Assembly: GCA_018374355.1 (NCBI GenBank)
Contig: JAHAFI010000006.1
Location: 1-64,000, forward strand
Direction: 5' to 3'
DNA length: 64,000 nucleotides
From: Clostridiales bacterium
GTDB lineage: Bacteria; Bacillota; Clostridia; Lachnospirales; Lachnospiraceae
Made by a program: the position numbers and the translations under genes. The notes beneath the pieces are model-generated. The model was given only the letters and a program-made list of their open reading frames with translations. It was not told where the DNA came from and ran no database searches. This document shows positions 32,643-41,276 of this stretch, in pieces. The stretch's first letter is position 1, and each line of letters starts with the position of its first letter.

Positions 32643-33607
32643 TGGCTGTCACCATACTGTTGGGGAAAATTTTCCTTCAGATATGCCTTCCAGTCAAAAA
32701 CCGCTTCCACAGCGGCAATAGCCACCTCCGCCATCTCCGGCTCCGGCTCTCTGGTCGTAAGTCTCTGAAGAGCCAGCCCCGGCTTACTTAAAAGCGTCAC
32801 CAGCGGATTTTCACTTCTTCCTGCCAGACGGATGATTTCATAAGAAACCCCTGCGATTACCGGAAGCAGCATCAGACGTACTGCCACCCGAAGCCAAGGG
32901 GATTCCACCCGGATGAACAGGAAAAAAATGATGCTCACGATCATTACAAACAACAGAAAACTGGTTCCGCACCGTTTATGTTCCCGGGAGCTTTTCATCA
33001 CATTTTCCACGGTCAGCTCCAGACCGTGTTCCACGCAGTTGATACATTTATGTTCCGCTCCGTGGTACATAAATACCCGCTGGATATCCTTCATCCGGGA
33101 AATCAGCAGCAGATATCCCAAAAACAGAAGCATCCTCATACATGCTTCCCCAATTGCGATCAAGCCTTCCGACTGGGTCACATTCCTTAAAAAGCTGGCA
33201 AGAAAATAAGGCAGCATGATAAACAATGCAATGGAAAGTACCACGGAAAATGCAACGGTACCATACATCAGCCATTTCTCCTGTTTTTCTTTCTTTGCCT
33301 CGGCCTTCTCCTGCTCTTCTCTGGTCATTTCTTTTTTCTTTTCCGTCTCTTTCTCCTCTTCTTCCTCAAAAAAGCTGGCGGAATAGGTCAGACATTTCAT
33401 TCCAACAACCAGTGATTCAAAAAAGGCAATCACGCCGCGGAAAATCGGCAGCTTCCACAGCTTTTTATCCTTTGTCCAACTGCTGTAGGGTTCTACCTTG
33501 ATTTCAATCTCCCCGTCCGGCTTTCTGACGCCCACGGAATACTGATCCCCGCTTCGCATCATAATCCCTTCCATCACTGCCTGACCACCAATATTTGATG
33601 ATTTCAT
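32639..33607 (-). CDS. DUF1385 (YqhQ-like) membrane protein
   Basis: A 322-residue membrane protein. The family hallmarks are the N-terminal NIGGQAVMEGIMMRS, the FRGVIAFFESL segment, and the MYHGAEHKCINCVEHG motif with its His and Cys residues, then RCGTSFL. A Glu/Lys-rich insertion at about residues 83-110 is followed by about four membrane helices. Function unknown; in Firmicutes it is nearly always next to rpmE, prmC and prfA, as here. The start at 33607 is chosen for GGAGGAAAG; a longer in-frame start has no ribosome site. Confidence 0.88.
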   Translation of the reverse strand: MKSSNIGGQAVMEGIMMRSGDQYSVGVRKPDGEIEIKVEPYSSWTKDKKLWKLPIFRGVIAFFESLVVGMKCLTYSASFFEEEEEKETEKKKEMTREEQEKAEAKKEKQEKWLMYGTVAFSVVLSIALFIMLPYFLASFLRNVTQSEGLIAIGEACMRMLLFLGYLLLISRMKDIQRVFMYHGAEHKCINCVEHGLELTVENVMKSSREHKRCGTSFLLFVMIVSIIFFLFIRVESPWLRVAVRLMLLPVIAGVSYEIIRLAGRSENPLVTLLSKPGLALQRLTTREPEPEMAEVAIAAVEAVFDWKAYLKENFPQQYGDSQ

Positions 33608-33706
33608 CTTTCCTCCATCGTCTATGAATATCCCCGGATCGGCGGGGATATCTCGTTGTAACACTCCAAATCGTCACATCTGTTTACAGTTTCCCGGAGA
33701 GTAAAA

Positions 33707-33735
33707 CGGGTTGAGATTTTATCAACCTCAACCCG
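33707..33735 (-). terminator. Terminator after rpmE
   Basis: CGGGTTGAG (33707-33715) pairs with CTCAACCCG (33727-33735). On the minus strand it runs into TTTTAC, 18 nt after the rpmE stop. Confidence 0.6.
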
Positions 33736-33753
33736 CTCAATACTCGTATTTTT

Positions 33754-33957
33754 TTATGCGTTAATGCCGTATTTTTTATTGAACTTATCAATACGTCCAC
33801 GGGCTGCAGCCGCTTTCTGCTGTCCTGTATAGAAAGGATGGCATTTGGAACAAATTTCTACGTGAATATCTTTCTTTGTAGAACCTGTTACGAATGTGTT
33901 TCCGCAGTTGCATGTTACTGTTGCCTGATGATATTCCGGATGGATTCCTTCTCTCAT
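33754..33957 (-). CDS. rpmE: 50S ribosomal protein L31
   Basis: A 67-residue L31 of the zinc-binding (C+) type: REGIHPEYHQATVTCNCGNT and VEICSKCHPFYTGQQK supply the four cysteines. The start at 33957 follows AGAGGTG. It has its own promoter and lies between rho and yqhQ, the usual clostridial order. Confidence 0.97.
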   Translation of the reverse strand: MREGIHPEYHQATVTCNCGNTFVTGSTKKDIHVEICSKCHPFYTGQQKAAAARGRIDKFNKKYGINA

Positions 33958-34072
33958 GTTTTTCACCTCTTCTAAAATTAATTAATTATATCTATTTGCA
34001 AGCGTCCGGCCCTTCAAGATTGTATCCGAACCCTCACAGCTATTTTGTTTTTAATATTTAAACAGCTTGTAA

Positions 34073-34101
34073 AGTATAACATATTCCTGATGGAAATGCA
34101 A
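34073..34101 (-). promoter_or_regulatory. rpmE promoter
   Basis: Minus-strand TTGCAT (34096-34101) and TATACT (34073-34078) are separated by 17 nt, about 115 bp before the start codon. Confidence 0.65.
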
Positions 34102-34159
34102 GTTCTTTCCATTAAAATTTTGCGTACTTTTTTGTGCAGATTTTGCAGGCTGATATCCC

Positions 34160-35467
34160 TTAGATGAACTTCTGTTTTCTGATCATCTGGACAACTTCTT
34201 GGTTATTTCGGGTTTTAGCAAACATATTCAGGATATTTTCCACAGCTTCGTCCGCTTTCATTCCGTTCAGCGCCTTCCTCATGATATAGACAGCCTCCTG
34301 CTCGTCCCCGCTCAGAAGAAGATCCTCTCTTCTGGTTCCTGATTTTGCAATATCAATGGCCGGGAATACCCGTTTTTCCTGAAGCTTTCTGTCAAGAACC
34401 AGCTCCATGTTACCGGTTCCCTTAAATTCCTCATAAACCACATCGTCCATCTTGCTTCCGGTATCCACAAGCGCAGTGGCCAGAATGGTCAGGCTTCCGC
34501 CCTCCCGCATATTTCTTGCTGCTCCGAAGAAACGCTTCGGCATATGAAGGGCCGCCGGATCAAGACCTCCGGACAGCGTTCTTCCGCTTGGCGGAACCGT
34601 CAGGTTATAGGCTCTTGCCAGACGGGTGATGCTGTCGATAAAAATCGTAACATCCTTTTTGTGCTCCACCAGACGTTTTGCCCGCTCAATAACCATCTCC
34701 GACACCCTCTTGTGATGCTCCGGCAGCTCGTCGAAGGTGGAATAAATAACTTCCACATTTTTTCCTTTGATTGCTTCTTTGATATCCGTCACTTCCTCCG
34801 GACGCTCGTCAATCAGCAGAATGATCAGATGCATCTCCGGGTTATTGCGCAGAATAGACTGGGCCGCCTCTTTCAAAAGGGTGGTCTTACCTGCCTTCGG
34901 CGGAGACACAATCATTCCTCTCTGGCCTTTTCCGATCGGGCTTACCAGATCCGTGATCCGCATGGCCATGCTTCCTCCCGGACGCTCCAGCCGCAGACGC
35001 TCATTGGGGAAAATCGGGGTCATATCTTCAAAATTGTATCGTTTTACGCTGTCGTTGGGAGACATTCCATTGATGGAAGTCACATAGAGCAGAGCTCCGA
35101 ATTTTTCATTCTGGCTTTTTACCCTTGTGCTTCCCCGGAGAATATCGCCTGTTTTCAGATTGAAACGGCGAATCTGGGATGGGGATACGTAGACGTCATT
35201 TTCTCCCGGAAGATAATTATCGCTGCGGATGAATCCATATCCGTCTGCGAGAACTTCCAGAATTCCGTGAGCTTCAATTCCACTGTCAAGCTGTCCGAAT
35301 TCTGCTTTCTTCTCTTCGATCTGTTTTTCCTGCTCTTTTGTATCCTCGCTCAACATTCGTTCTACCAGCTCGTCCTTGCGGAGACCGGAAATGCCTTTCA
35401 AGCCTCTGGCCTTTGCCACCTCACGCAGTTCGCTGGCTGATAATGATTCATATTTTTCTCTATTCAT
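34160..35467 (-). CDS. rho: Transcription termination factor Rho
   Basis: A 435-residue hexameric RNA-dependent helicase ending transcription. The SAP-like Rho_N helices (SASELREVAKARGLKGISGL), the RNA-binding cold-shock fold (YGFIRSDNYLPGENDVYVSPSQ), Walker A (SPPKAGKTTLLKEA), Walker B region (LIILLIDERPEEVT) and the Q-loop SITRLARAYN are present. No large insertion is seen. A promoter-like TTGACA-N17-TACGCT lies at 35536-35564 about 70 bp upstream. Confidence 0.97.
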   Translation of the reverse strand: MNREKYESLSASELREVAKARGLKGISGLRKDELVERMLSEDTKEQEKQIEEKKAEFGQLDSGIEAHGILEVLADGYGFIRSDNYLPGENDVYVSPSQIRRFNLKTGDILRGSTRVKSQNEKFGALLYVTSINGMSPNDSVKRYNFEDMTPIFPNERLRLERPGGSMAMRITDLVSPIGKGQRGMIVSPPKAGKTTLLKEAAQSILRNNPEMHLIILLIDERPEEVTDIKEAIKGKNVEVIYSTFDELPEHHKRVSEMVIERAKRLVEHKKDVTIFIDSITRLARAYNLTVPPSGRTLSGGLDPAALHMPKRFFGAARNMREGGSLTILATALVDTGSKMDDVVYEEFKGTGNMELVLDRKLQEKRVFPAIDIAKSGTRREDLLLSGDEQEAVYIMRKALNGMKADEAVENILNMFAKTRNNQEVVQMIRKQKFI

Positions 35468-35535
35468 TCAATTATTTCCTTTCCGTTTAACGGTCTGTAC
35501 TGCTGTCTTCTATCTATACAGGTACACTTATATTT

Positions 35536-35564
35536 AGCGTACCATTCACACCGTTATTTGTCAA
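35536..35564 (-). promoter_or_regulatory. Probable rho promoter
   Basis: Minus-strand TTGACA (35559-35564) and TACGCT (35536-35541) are separated by 17 nt; the -10 is a weak match. Confidence 0.4.
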
Positions 35565-35627
35565 CTTTCTTGCTCAATATTTCATCCTTCTACTATAACC
35601 TCCTGTTGGCACTCTTTGAACAGCCGC

Positions 35628-35687
35628 TTGCATATTTCCCCCAATCTGCTATGATAGGATTACTGTAATCGTCCTTCATCGTTACAG
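35628..35687 (+). promoter_or_regulatory. Promoter and inverted repeat upstream of the MATE gene
   Basis: TTGCAT (35628-35633) and TATGAT (35650-35655) are separated by 16 nt. A CTGTAA/TTACAG inverted repeat (35663-35668 and 35682-35687) lies just after the predicted start and may be a regulator site. Confidence 0.4.
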
Positions 35688-35720
35688 ATTACTTTACATT
35701 ATTTTTTCGAGGTGTTACAT

Positions 35721-37049
35721 ATGCAGCATGATCTGACTAAGGGGCCGATTGCCTCCTCCATCCTTCGTTTTGCTTTTCCCATGATTCTGGGAAATCTTCT
35801 TCAGCAGTGCTACAACGTTGCCGACACGCTGATCGTCGGCCGTTTTTTAGGAACCGATGCCCTGGCAGCCGTTGGCTCCGCCTACACGCTGATGACCTTC
35901 CTTACCTCTATCTTTATCGGTCTTTGTATGGGAAGCGGCGTTTTATTTTCGGTCTGCTTCGGAAGAAAGGACATGGAGGGACTGAAAAGAAGCATGTTTC
36001 TGTCTTTTACCATGATCGGTCTTCTGACGCTGGTTCTGAATATCGCAGTTTTCCGTTATCTGGACCTGATTTTAGTCTGGCTTCATATCCCCTCCTCCGT
36101 CCTTCCGCTGTTTCGGGAGTACATACGGATTATTTTCTGGGGAATCAGCGGTACCTTCCTTTATAATTATGCAGCCGCTCTTTTGCGGGCGCTGGGAAAT
36201 TCCTCCGTTCCCCTGATTTTTCTGGGAATCTCTGCTGTTTTGAATCTGGTTCTTGACCTCTGGTTTGTTTTGGGATTTTCTTGGGGAATTGCAGGAGCCG
36301 CCTTTGCCACGATTCTTGCACAGTTTGTATCCGGTTTTGGAATCGTCGGTTACGTTCTGATCCGGCATCCCGAGCTGCGGATTTCCCGACAGCATATGGG
36401 CTTTCACAAACACCTGCTTCTGGAAATTGCCCGCTGCTCCCTCCTCACCTGCCTTCAGCAGTCCGTGATGAATCTGGGAATTCTGATGGTACAAGGGCTG
36501 GTCAACAGCTTTGGCACCACCGTCATGGCGGCATTTGCTGCCGCAGTGAAAATCGACTCCCTCGCCTACCTTCCGGTACAGGATTTTGGAAATGCGTTCT
36601 CCACCTTTATTGCACAGAACCACGGGGCCGGACAAACGGAGAGAAACCAAAAGGGCATCCGGGTGGCTGTGAGGACATCTGTGATTTTCTCTGTGGCGAT
36701 CTCGCTGGTGGTCTGTATTTTCGCCCGCCCTCTCCTTCAGCTCTTTGTTGCACCTGAAGAGACGGAAATCCTCTCCGTGGGTGTGGAGTATCTGCGGATT
36801 GAGGGCGCGTTCTACTGGGGAATCGGCTGTCTCTTCCTTTTATATGGGCTTTTCAGGGGAATGCAGCGGCCGGGAATTTCACTGGTGCTTACAGTGATTT
36901 CACTGGGAACCAGAGTGGTTCTGGCCTACGTTCTTTCTGCTGTGGATTGGATGGGTGTCACGGGAATCTGGGCAGCGGTGCCTATTGGATGGGTTTTGGC
37001 GGATATTGCGGGATTTGGTTATTACCGGGTATTACGGCGTAAAAAATAG
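35721..37049 (+). CDS. MATE family efflux transporter
   Basis: A 442-residue membrane protein with about twelve helices in two related halves, matching MATE cation-drug antiporters of the clostridial NorM/DinF-like branch. The first half begins DLTKGPIASSILRFAFPMIL with NVADTLIVGRFLG; the second has the equivalent QSVMNLGILMVQGLVNSFG and FISTFIAQNHGAGQ-like segment (FSTFIAQNHGAGQTERN). The substrate is unknown. The ATG at 35721 follows GAGGTG by 7 nt. It is convergent with the tRNA operon. Confidence 0.92.
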   Translation: MQHDLTKGPIASSILRFAFPMILGNLLQQCYNVADTLIVGRFLGTDALAAVGSAYTLMTFLTSIFIGLCMGSGVLFSVCFGRKDMEGLKRSMFLSFTMIGLLTLVLNIAVFRYLDLILVWLHIPSSVLPLFREYIRIIFWGISGTFLYNYAAALLRALGNSSVPLIFLGISAVLNLVLDLWFVLGFSWGIAGAAFATILAQFVSGFGIVGYVLIRHPELRISRQHMGFHKHLLLEIARCSLLTCLQQSVMNLGILMVQGLVNSFGTTVMAAFAAAVKIDSLAYLPVQDFGNAFSTFIAQNHGAGQTERNQKGIRVAVRTSVIFSVAISLVVCIFARPLLQLFVAPEETEILSVGVEYLRIEGAFYWGIGCLFLLYGLFRGMQRPGISLVLTVISLGTRVVLAYVLSAVDWMGVTGIWAAVPIGWVLADIAGFGYYRVLRRKK

Positions 37050-37067
37050 CCCTTATTTTAAGGGCTA
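37041..37067 (-). terminator. Terminator of the tRNA operon (shared with the MATE gene)
   Basis: TAGCCCTTA (37047-37055) pairs with TAAGGGCTA (37059-37067). On the minus strand the stem is followed by TTTTTT and lies a few bases after tRNA-Leu. The stem includes the MATE stop codon. Confidence 0.8.
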
Positions 37068-37073
37068 AACGAC

Positions 37074-37153
37074 TGCGGTTAGTGGGACTCGAACCCACAC
37101 GGTTGCCCACTGGCACCTAAAACCAGCGCGTCTGCCAATTCCGCCATAACCGC
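37074..37153 (-). tRNA. tRNA-Leu (UAG)
   Basis: Acceptor arms GCGGTTA/TAACCGC, anticodon loop TTTAGGT (anticodon TAG), a variable arm with GGGCAACC, and the T-loop TTCGAGT. CCA is not encoded. Last of seven tRNAs. Confidence 0.95.
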
Positions 37154-37207
37154 ATATTTCTTTTTATCACCTGAGTAAAAAAAAGACAAGTCCTTTGACT
37201 TGTCCAA

Positions 37208-37280
37208 TGAGGCATCGGGGATTCGAACCCCGGACAACTTGATTAAAAGTCAAGTGCTCTACCGACTGAGCTAATACCCC
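37208..37280 (-). tRNA. tRNA-Lys (UUU)
   Basis: Acceptor GGGGTAT/ATGCCTC, anticodon loop CTTTTAA (anticodon TTT), T-loop TTCGAAT. CCA is not encoded. Confidence 0.95.
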
Positions 37281-37287
37281 GGATCTA

Positions 37288-37359
37288 CTGGGCTAGACAG
37301 ATTCGAACTGTCGAATGCAGGAGTCAAAGTCCTGTGCCTTACCGCTTGGCGATAGCCCA
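37288..37359 (-). tRNA. tRNA-Gln (UUG)
   Basis: Acceptor TGGGCTA/TAGCCCA, anticodon loop CTTTGAC (anticodon TTG), T-loop TTCGAAT, discriminator G as expected for tRNA-Gln. Confidence 0.95.
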
Positions 37360-37377
37360 ATGTACGCCTTACGGCAG

Positions 37378-37452
37378 GGTGGATAAAGGGATTCGAACCC
37401 TTGGCCTCCAGAGCCACAATCTGGCGCGCTAACCAACTGCGCTATACCCACC
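37378..37452 (-). tRNA. tRNA-His (GUG)
   Basis: Anticodon loop TTGTGGC (anticodon GTG) and T-loop TTCGAAT. The extra 5' G (G-1) opposite discriminator C, the histidine identity element, is encoded. Confidence 0.95.
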
Positions 37453-37480
37453 ATACCTTTTCTCCATAAGAGAAAAGTAA

Positions 37481-37554
<74 letters not shown>

Positions 37555-37582
37555 GTATTCATCAGACGCTACCGTCCGACGA

Positions 37583-37653
37583 AGCGGGTGATGGGAATCG
37601 AACCCACGTATCCAGCTTGGAAGGCTGGTGTTCTACCATTGAACTACACCCGC
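37583..37653 (-). tRNA. tRNA-Gly (UCC)
   Basis: Acceptor GCGGGTG/CACCCGC, anticodon loop CTTCCAA (anticodon TCC), T-loop TTCGATT, discriminator T. Confidence 0.95.
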
Positions 37654-37674
37654 ATGGTAATTAGTGAAGCTGAC

Positions 37675-37749
37675 TCGGGGTGACAGGATTCGAACCTGCG
37701 ACCTCCTGGTCCCAAACCAGGCGCTCTAGCCAAGCTGAGCCACACCCCG
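37675..37749 (-). tRNA. tRNA-Pro (UGG)
   Basis: Acceptor CGGGGTG/CACCCCG, anticodon loop TTTGGGA (anticodon TGG), T-loop TTCGAAT. First gene of the seven-tRNA operon. Confidence 0.95.
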
Positions 37750-37790
37750 CTTTGTCTCGTGTCAAGCACCTGTCGCTCAACACAAGACGT

Positions 37791-37819
37791 ATTATATTAT
37801 AGCCTTCACCAAAAGTCAA
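37791..37819 (-). promoter_or_regulatory. Promoter of the tRNA operon
   Basis: Minus-strand TTGACT (37814-37819) and TATAAT (37791-37796) are separated by 17 nt, about 40 bp before tRNA-Pro. Confidence 0.8.
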
Positions 37820-37845
37820 CACCTTTTTTCATTTTTTTTATTTTT

Positions 37846-38331
37846 TTATCTTTCCAGAAAATTTTGGGAAAAATGAGCCTCTCCTTCCTGATCAATTTCC
37901 ATAATCAGGAAGCCGGGTTTCCGCCCGGACTGCCGCGGATAGGACAGGCTTCCCGGATTTAACAGAGTGATATTTTCCTTCTGTTCCAGAAACGGACGAT
38001 GGGTATGTCCAAACATCACCACCTGAACCCCGCGGCTCACCGCCTCCTCCTCCAGCATGGAGGTATCGATGGAAACCCCGTACAAATGTCCATGGGTAAC
38101 CATAATCTTATAATTTCCCAGCGAAAAAATCTCTTCCCTCTCCAAATCCGAAAAGAAATCATTATTTCCTCTTACAATATAACAGGGACATTCGGCGATC
38201 TGCCTGATATAATTTTCTTCCCCCTCCACATCTCCGCAGTGGATCAGTGCATCGATGGGTTTTACCTTCTGCAGAACCCGCATCAATTCGCTGCAGCGTC
38301 CATGCGTATCGCTGACTACCAGTATTTTCAT
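37846..38331 (-). CDS. YfcE/MJ0936-family metallophosphoesterase
   Basis: A 161-residue calcineurin-like phosphoesterase. All five metal motifs are visible: VSDTHG, HCGDVEG, VRGNNDFF, MVTHGHLYG and FGHTHRPF, then the terminal NPGSLSYPR. Members hydrolyse phosphodiesters; the natural substrate is unknown. The ATG overlaps the rdgB stop (ATGA), so the two are co-translated. A second member is encoded at 40132-40674. Confidence 0.92.
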   Translation of the reverse strand: MKILVVSDTHGRCSELMRVLQKVKPIDALIHCGDVEGEENYIRQIAECPCYIVRGNNDFFSDLEREEIFSLGNYKIMVTHGHLYGVSIDTSMLEEEAVSRGVQVVMFGHTHRPFLEQKENITLLNPGSLSYPRQSGRKPGFLIMEIDQEGEAHFSQNFLER

Positions 38332-38930
38332 TCCATTCCCACTCTTTCTTTCAGTTCTTCTGCCATTTTTCTAAGGGCTTTTCCTCTGTGGCTGATTTCA
38401 TTTTTTTTCTCTTCGGAAAGCTCTGCCGTTGTACATCCAAATGCAGGCACATAAAAAATCGGATCATAGCCAAAGCCATTTTCACCCTTTTCTTCATATC
38501 CTATGATACCTTCCACCGTGCCCTCAGTGGTGATAACCGTTCCGTCCGGAAATGCCGCAGCAATGGCGCATACGAACCGGGCAGTCCGTTTCTCGTCCGG
38601 CACTCCCTCCAGACGCTGAATCAAGTTGGCGTTTTTGATTCTGTAGGAAGTATCTTCTCCCATGTACCGCGCAGAGTATATCCCCGGCTCCCTGTTCAAA
38701 TAATCGATTTCCAGACCGGAATCATCTGCAAGAACCACTTCCCCGGTTAACTGAGAAATTGCCTTTGCTTTGATCACGGCATTCTCTTCAAAGGTTTTTC
38801 CATCTTCCACGATATCCGCCTCAATACCGGCCTCTTTCATGGAAACCACCTGTACCGGAAGCTGTGCAAGAATTTCCCGGATTTCTTTCATTTTATTGAC
38901 GTTACCGGTTGCGAAAATAATCTGCTTCAT
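38328..38930 (-). CDS. rdgB: XTP/dITP diphosphatase (RdgB/HAM1)
   Basis: A 200-residue house-cleaning enzyme that hydrolyses non-canonical purine NTPs (ITP, XTP, dITP) to monophosphates. The N-terminal FATGNVNKMKEI, the metal site VLADDSGLEIDYL, SARYMGED, the substrate loop GENGFGYDPIFYVP, and the C-terminal SHRGKALRKM are all conserved. AGGAG lies about 10 nt before the ATG. It is followed by an overlapping phosphoesterase gene. Confidence 0.96.
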   Translation of the reverse strand: MKQIIFATGNVNKMKEIREILAQLPVQVVSMKEAGIEADIVEDGKTFEENAVIKAKAISQLTGEVVLADDSGLEIDYLNREPGIYSARYMGEDTSYRIKNANLIQRLEGVPDEKRTARFVCAIAAAFPDGTVITTEGTVEGIIGYEEKGENGFGYDPIFYVPAFGCTTAELSEEKKNEISHRGKALRKMAEELKERVGME

Positions 38931-38960
38931 ATTTTGTATACTCCTTATTAATGTTTTATC

Positions 38961-38982
38961 GTAACAGTTAAGCCCTATACTG
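38961..38982. repeat. Partial copy of the palindromic repeat
   Basis: GTAACAGTTAAGCCC followed by a TACTGTCC-like tail resembles one end of the elements at 7763 and 44389. It lies between the rdgB and THUMP methyltransferase genes. Weak copy. Confidence 0.35.
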
Positions 38983-38989
38983 TCCCGTT

Positions 38990-40135
38990 TTATCCTCTTT
39001 TCGGCGGCCTCGGTCCCAAAAACTGATAGTAATAGGTCCGAATCATTCCGTTATAAATCTTCCGGTTTCTGTCAGCCTTCCGTCCGATATATTTCTCTGC
39101 CTCCTCATAGCTGGTGATCAGATACATGGACCATGAATCCAGCCCTTCATACACCTTTCCGATCTGCCGATACAAATCCGGAAGCATTGCCTTTTCTTCC
39201 AGCCGTTCTCCATAAGGAGGATTGGTGATCACAAATCCATACTTTTTAGGATGCCGCAGCTTCTGCACTTCTCTCTGCTGAAAATGAATCAAATGATCCA
39301 CCCCTGCCACAGCCGCATTTTCTCTGGCATTTTTCACCACTTCTCCATCAATATCAAAGCCCTGCAGATCCATCTCCAGATTAGCATCTACCAGATCCTG
39401 CGCCTCCTCCAGCGCATCATACCAGTGTCTTCTGGGAATCAGCTCCTTCCAGTCCTCTGCGAGAAATGAACGGTTGATACCCGGTGCCATATTTGCCGCC
39501 ATCATAGCCGCCTCAATCAGGAAGGTTCCGCTTCCGCAGAAAGGATCCACCAAAATCCTGTCCTGTTTCCATGGGGTCAGCATGATCAGCGCTGCCGCCA
39601 GTGTTTCTGAAATAGGCGCTTTCGACTGCAGTTTACGGTATCCCCTTTTGTGCAGAGAGGTTCCCGTGGTATCAATGGCAACCGTCACAACATCCTTCAT
39701 AAGAGAAACCCGAACCGGATAATCCGGGCCGTCCTCCTCAAACCATTCCTTTTTATACTGCTGCTTCAGCCGCTCTACCATAGCCTTTTTCATAATCGAC
39801 TGGATATCGGAGGGGCTGAACAGCTTGCTCTTTATCGAAGAAGCCTTTTTCACCCAGAATCTGCCGTTTGACGGAATATAAGATTCCCATGGCAGGGCTT
39901 TTGTGGCCTCAAACAATTCGTCATAGGTGCGGGCAGTAAACTGTCCCACTTTCAGAAGGACCCGCTCGGCTGTACGCAGAAACATATTTGCATAAGCTAC
40001 TGCCTGCTCATCCCCCTGAAAGGTCACCCGGCCGTCCTCTACCTGAATAATCTCATATCCCAAATCGATAATTTCTCTCTTTAAAACTGCCTCCAGCCCG
40101 AAATGGCAGGGCGCAATCAATTCAAATTGTCTCAT
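38990..40135 (-). CDS. THUMP-domain class I SAM-dependent RNA methyltransferase (RlmL/YpsC-like)
   Basis: A 381-residue enzyme with an N-terminal ferredoxin-like/THUMP RNA-binding region (residues 1-155, ELIAPCHFGLEAVLKREI) and a C-terminal methyltransferase. The SAM loop region is LVDPFCGSGTFLIEAAM, and the catalytic motif VITNPPYGERLEE is of the NPPY type used for N-methylation of guanine or adenine. By likeness to the N-terminal half of E. coli RlmL and Bacillus YpsC it probably makes m2G in 23S rRNA; this is inferred. Its ATG overlaps the previous gene by ATGA. Confidence 0.9.
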   Translation of the reverse strand: MRQFELIAPCHFGLEAVLKREIIDLGYEIIQVEDGRVTFQGDEQAVAYANMFLRTAERVLLKVGQFTARTYDELFEATKALPWESYIPSNGRFWVKKASSIKSKLFSPSDIQSIMKKAMVERLKQQYKKEWFEEDGPDYPVRVSLMKDVVTVAIDTTGTSLHKRGYRKLQSKAPISETLAAALIMLTPWKQDRILVDPFCGSGTFLIEAAMMAANMAPGINRSFLAEDWKELIPRRHWYDALEEAQDLVDANLEMDLQGFDIDGEVVKNARENAAVAGVDHLIHFQQREVQKLRHPKKYGFVITNPPYGERLEEKAMLPDLYRQIGKVYEGLDSWSMYLITSYEEAEKYIGRKADRNRKIYNGMIRTYYYQFLGPRPPKRG

Positions 40136-40674
40136 AAGCGGTATTCCTTTACAATTTTTTCATCAAATGTTTTGATCGTAAACAGATCCTTTTCCAAAAT
40201 CGCATAGGTGGGAGGATTTCCCTCTTTCGGTATGGATACGGAACCGGGATTCAGAATGGTAATCCCATCTACTTCCTTTGCCTGAAGCACATGGGTATGC
40301 CCATGGAGAAAAATATCGCCCTTTTTCAGCGGCGGCAAATGATTCTCATTGTAAATATGTCCATGGCTGCAGTAAATCATCCGGCCATTGATTTCAAAAA
40401 ATCCGTAATCTGCCAGAACCGGGAATTCCAGAACCATCTGATCCACCTCCGCATCACAGTTTCCCCTGACATTGGAAAGCTGTTCCTTCCGCTCATTCAG
40501 CATGGAAATGACTTCCTTCGGCATATAGTCTTTGGGAAGGTCATTTCTTGGTCCGTGGTAAAGCAAATCCCCCAGCAAAATCAGCCGTCCGGCCTGCTCC
40601 CGGTCAAACGCCTCCAGCATTTTTCTGCAATAATAGGCTGAGCCATGAATATCCGATGCAATCATGTATTTCAT
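40132..40674 (-). CDS. YfcE-type phosphodiesterase
   Basis: A 180-residue metallophosphoesterase: IASDIHGSAYY, LLGDLLYHGPRN, VRGNCDAEVD, YCSHGHIYN and LHGHTHVLQ supply the metal ligands; NPGSVSIPK follows. E. coli YfcE acts on model phosphodiesters, but its physiological substrate is unknown. AAAGGAG precedes the ATG. Longer than its paralogue at 37846-38331 and only moderately similar, so an old duplication or separate acquisition is likely. Confidence 0.92.
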   Translation of the reverse strand: MKYMIASDIHGSAYYCRKMLEAFDREQAGRLILLGDLLYHGPRNDLPKDYMPKEVISMLNERKEQLSNVRGNCDAEVDQMVLEFPVLADYGFFEINGRMIYCSHGHIYNENHLPPLKKGDIFLHGHTHVLQAKEVDGITILNPGSVSIPKEGNPPTYAILEKDLFTIKTFDEKIVKEYRL

Positions 40675-40691
40675 TCGTATAATCTCCTTTA

Positions 40692-40718
40692 TGTAGCGGG
40701 CGGCGGCGCCGCCCGTTT
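40692..40718. other. GC-rich hairpin upstream of yfcE-like gene
   Basis: GCGGGCGGC and GCCGCCCG form a strong stem in the 69-bp gap between the rhodanese and yfcE-like genes. On the plus strand TTTT follows; on the minus strand, where the genes lie, no T run follows. It may pause transcription or act as an mRNA 3' end. Confidence 0.4.
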
Positions 40719-40743
40719 TCGCTTCTTACTTATTTTACTATGA

Positions 40744-41055
40744 TTACCTGAAAAACACAAGATTCCTTCCCCTATATTCCAGAATCCCTCCGGCCACGGA
40801 AACGGCCCGGTATCCCTGTCTTTTCAGGTCACGGGCAGCTACCATGCTTGTAGACCCCCGCTCACAGTAGACCACCACTTCTTTCCCCCGGGGAAGGTTC
40901 CATTTCATATCCTCTTCATATGGAAGGTTTATCGCATGTCGAATATGAGAAATCCGGTATTCTTCCTCAGTTCTGACATCCACAAGGCAGACATCCGGAT
41001 AGCGGTTCACATAATCATCAAGTTCCCTCACAGAAATCAAACGCAGCTGTTCCAT
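40744..41055 (-). CDS. Rhodanese-like sulfurtransferase domain protein
   Basis: A 103-residue single-domain rhodanese. VCLVDVRTEEEYRISHIRHAI is the hallmark, and the active-site loop is VVYCERGSTSM with the reactive cysteine. Single-domain rhodaneses carry sulfur as a persulfide; the partner is unknown. AAGGAG precedes the ATG. Confidence 0.9.
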   Translation of the reverse strand: MEQLRLISVRELDDYVNRYPDVCLVDVRTEEEYRISHIRHAINLPYEEDMKWNLPRGKEVVVYCERGSTSMVAARDLKRQGYRAVSVAGGILEYRGRNLVFFR

Positions 41056-41159
41056 AAAAATGCTCCTTTTTTCTTATCCTATGCAAAACAGAGGGATTTC
41101 TCCATCCTTCCCCTCCCGGTTTCCCACATCCGCCCAAGGCTCATGTTTCTTGGAACAGG

Positions 41160-41192
41160 AAAAAGAGACAGACTACCCGGCGGTGTCTGCCT
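41160..41192 (-). terminator. Terminator after the small Asn-rich gene
   Basis: On the minus strand GAGGCAGAC pairs with GTCTGTCTC (one G-U pair), followed by TTTTTCC, about 85 bp after the stop codon. Confidence 0.65.
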
Positions 41193-41276
41193 CTGCATTC
41201 CTTACTGCTGCTTGTTCAGACCTGCGTCTTTTGCAAAATCTGAATGCTTATCCGGTTTTCGTAATTACGATTATCC

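Noticed and set aside
36072..36650. 192-codon minus-strand frame inside the MATE gene
   Set aside because: Antisense to a full-length transporter, no domain character.
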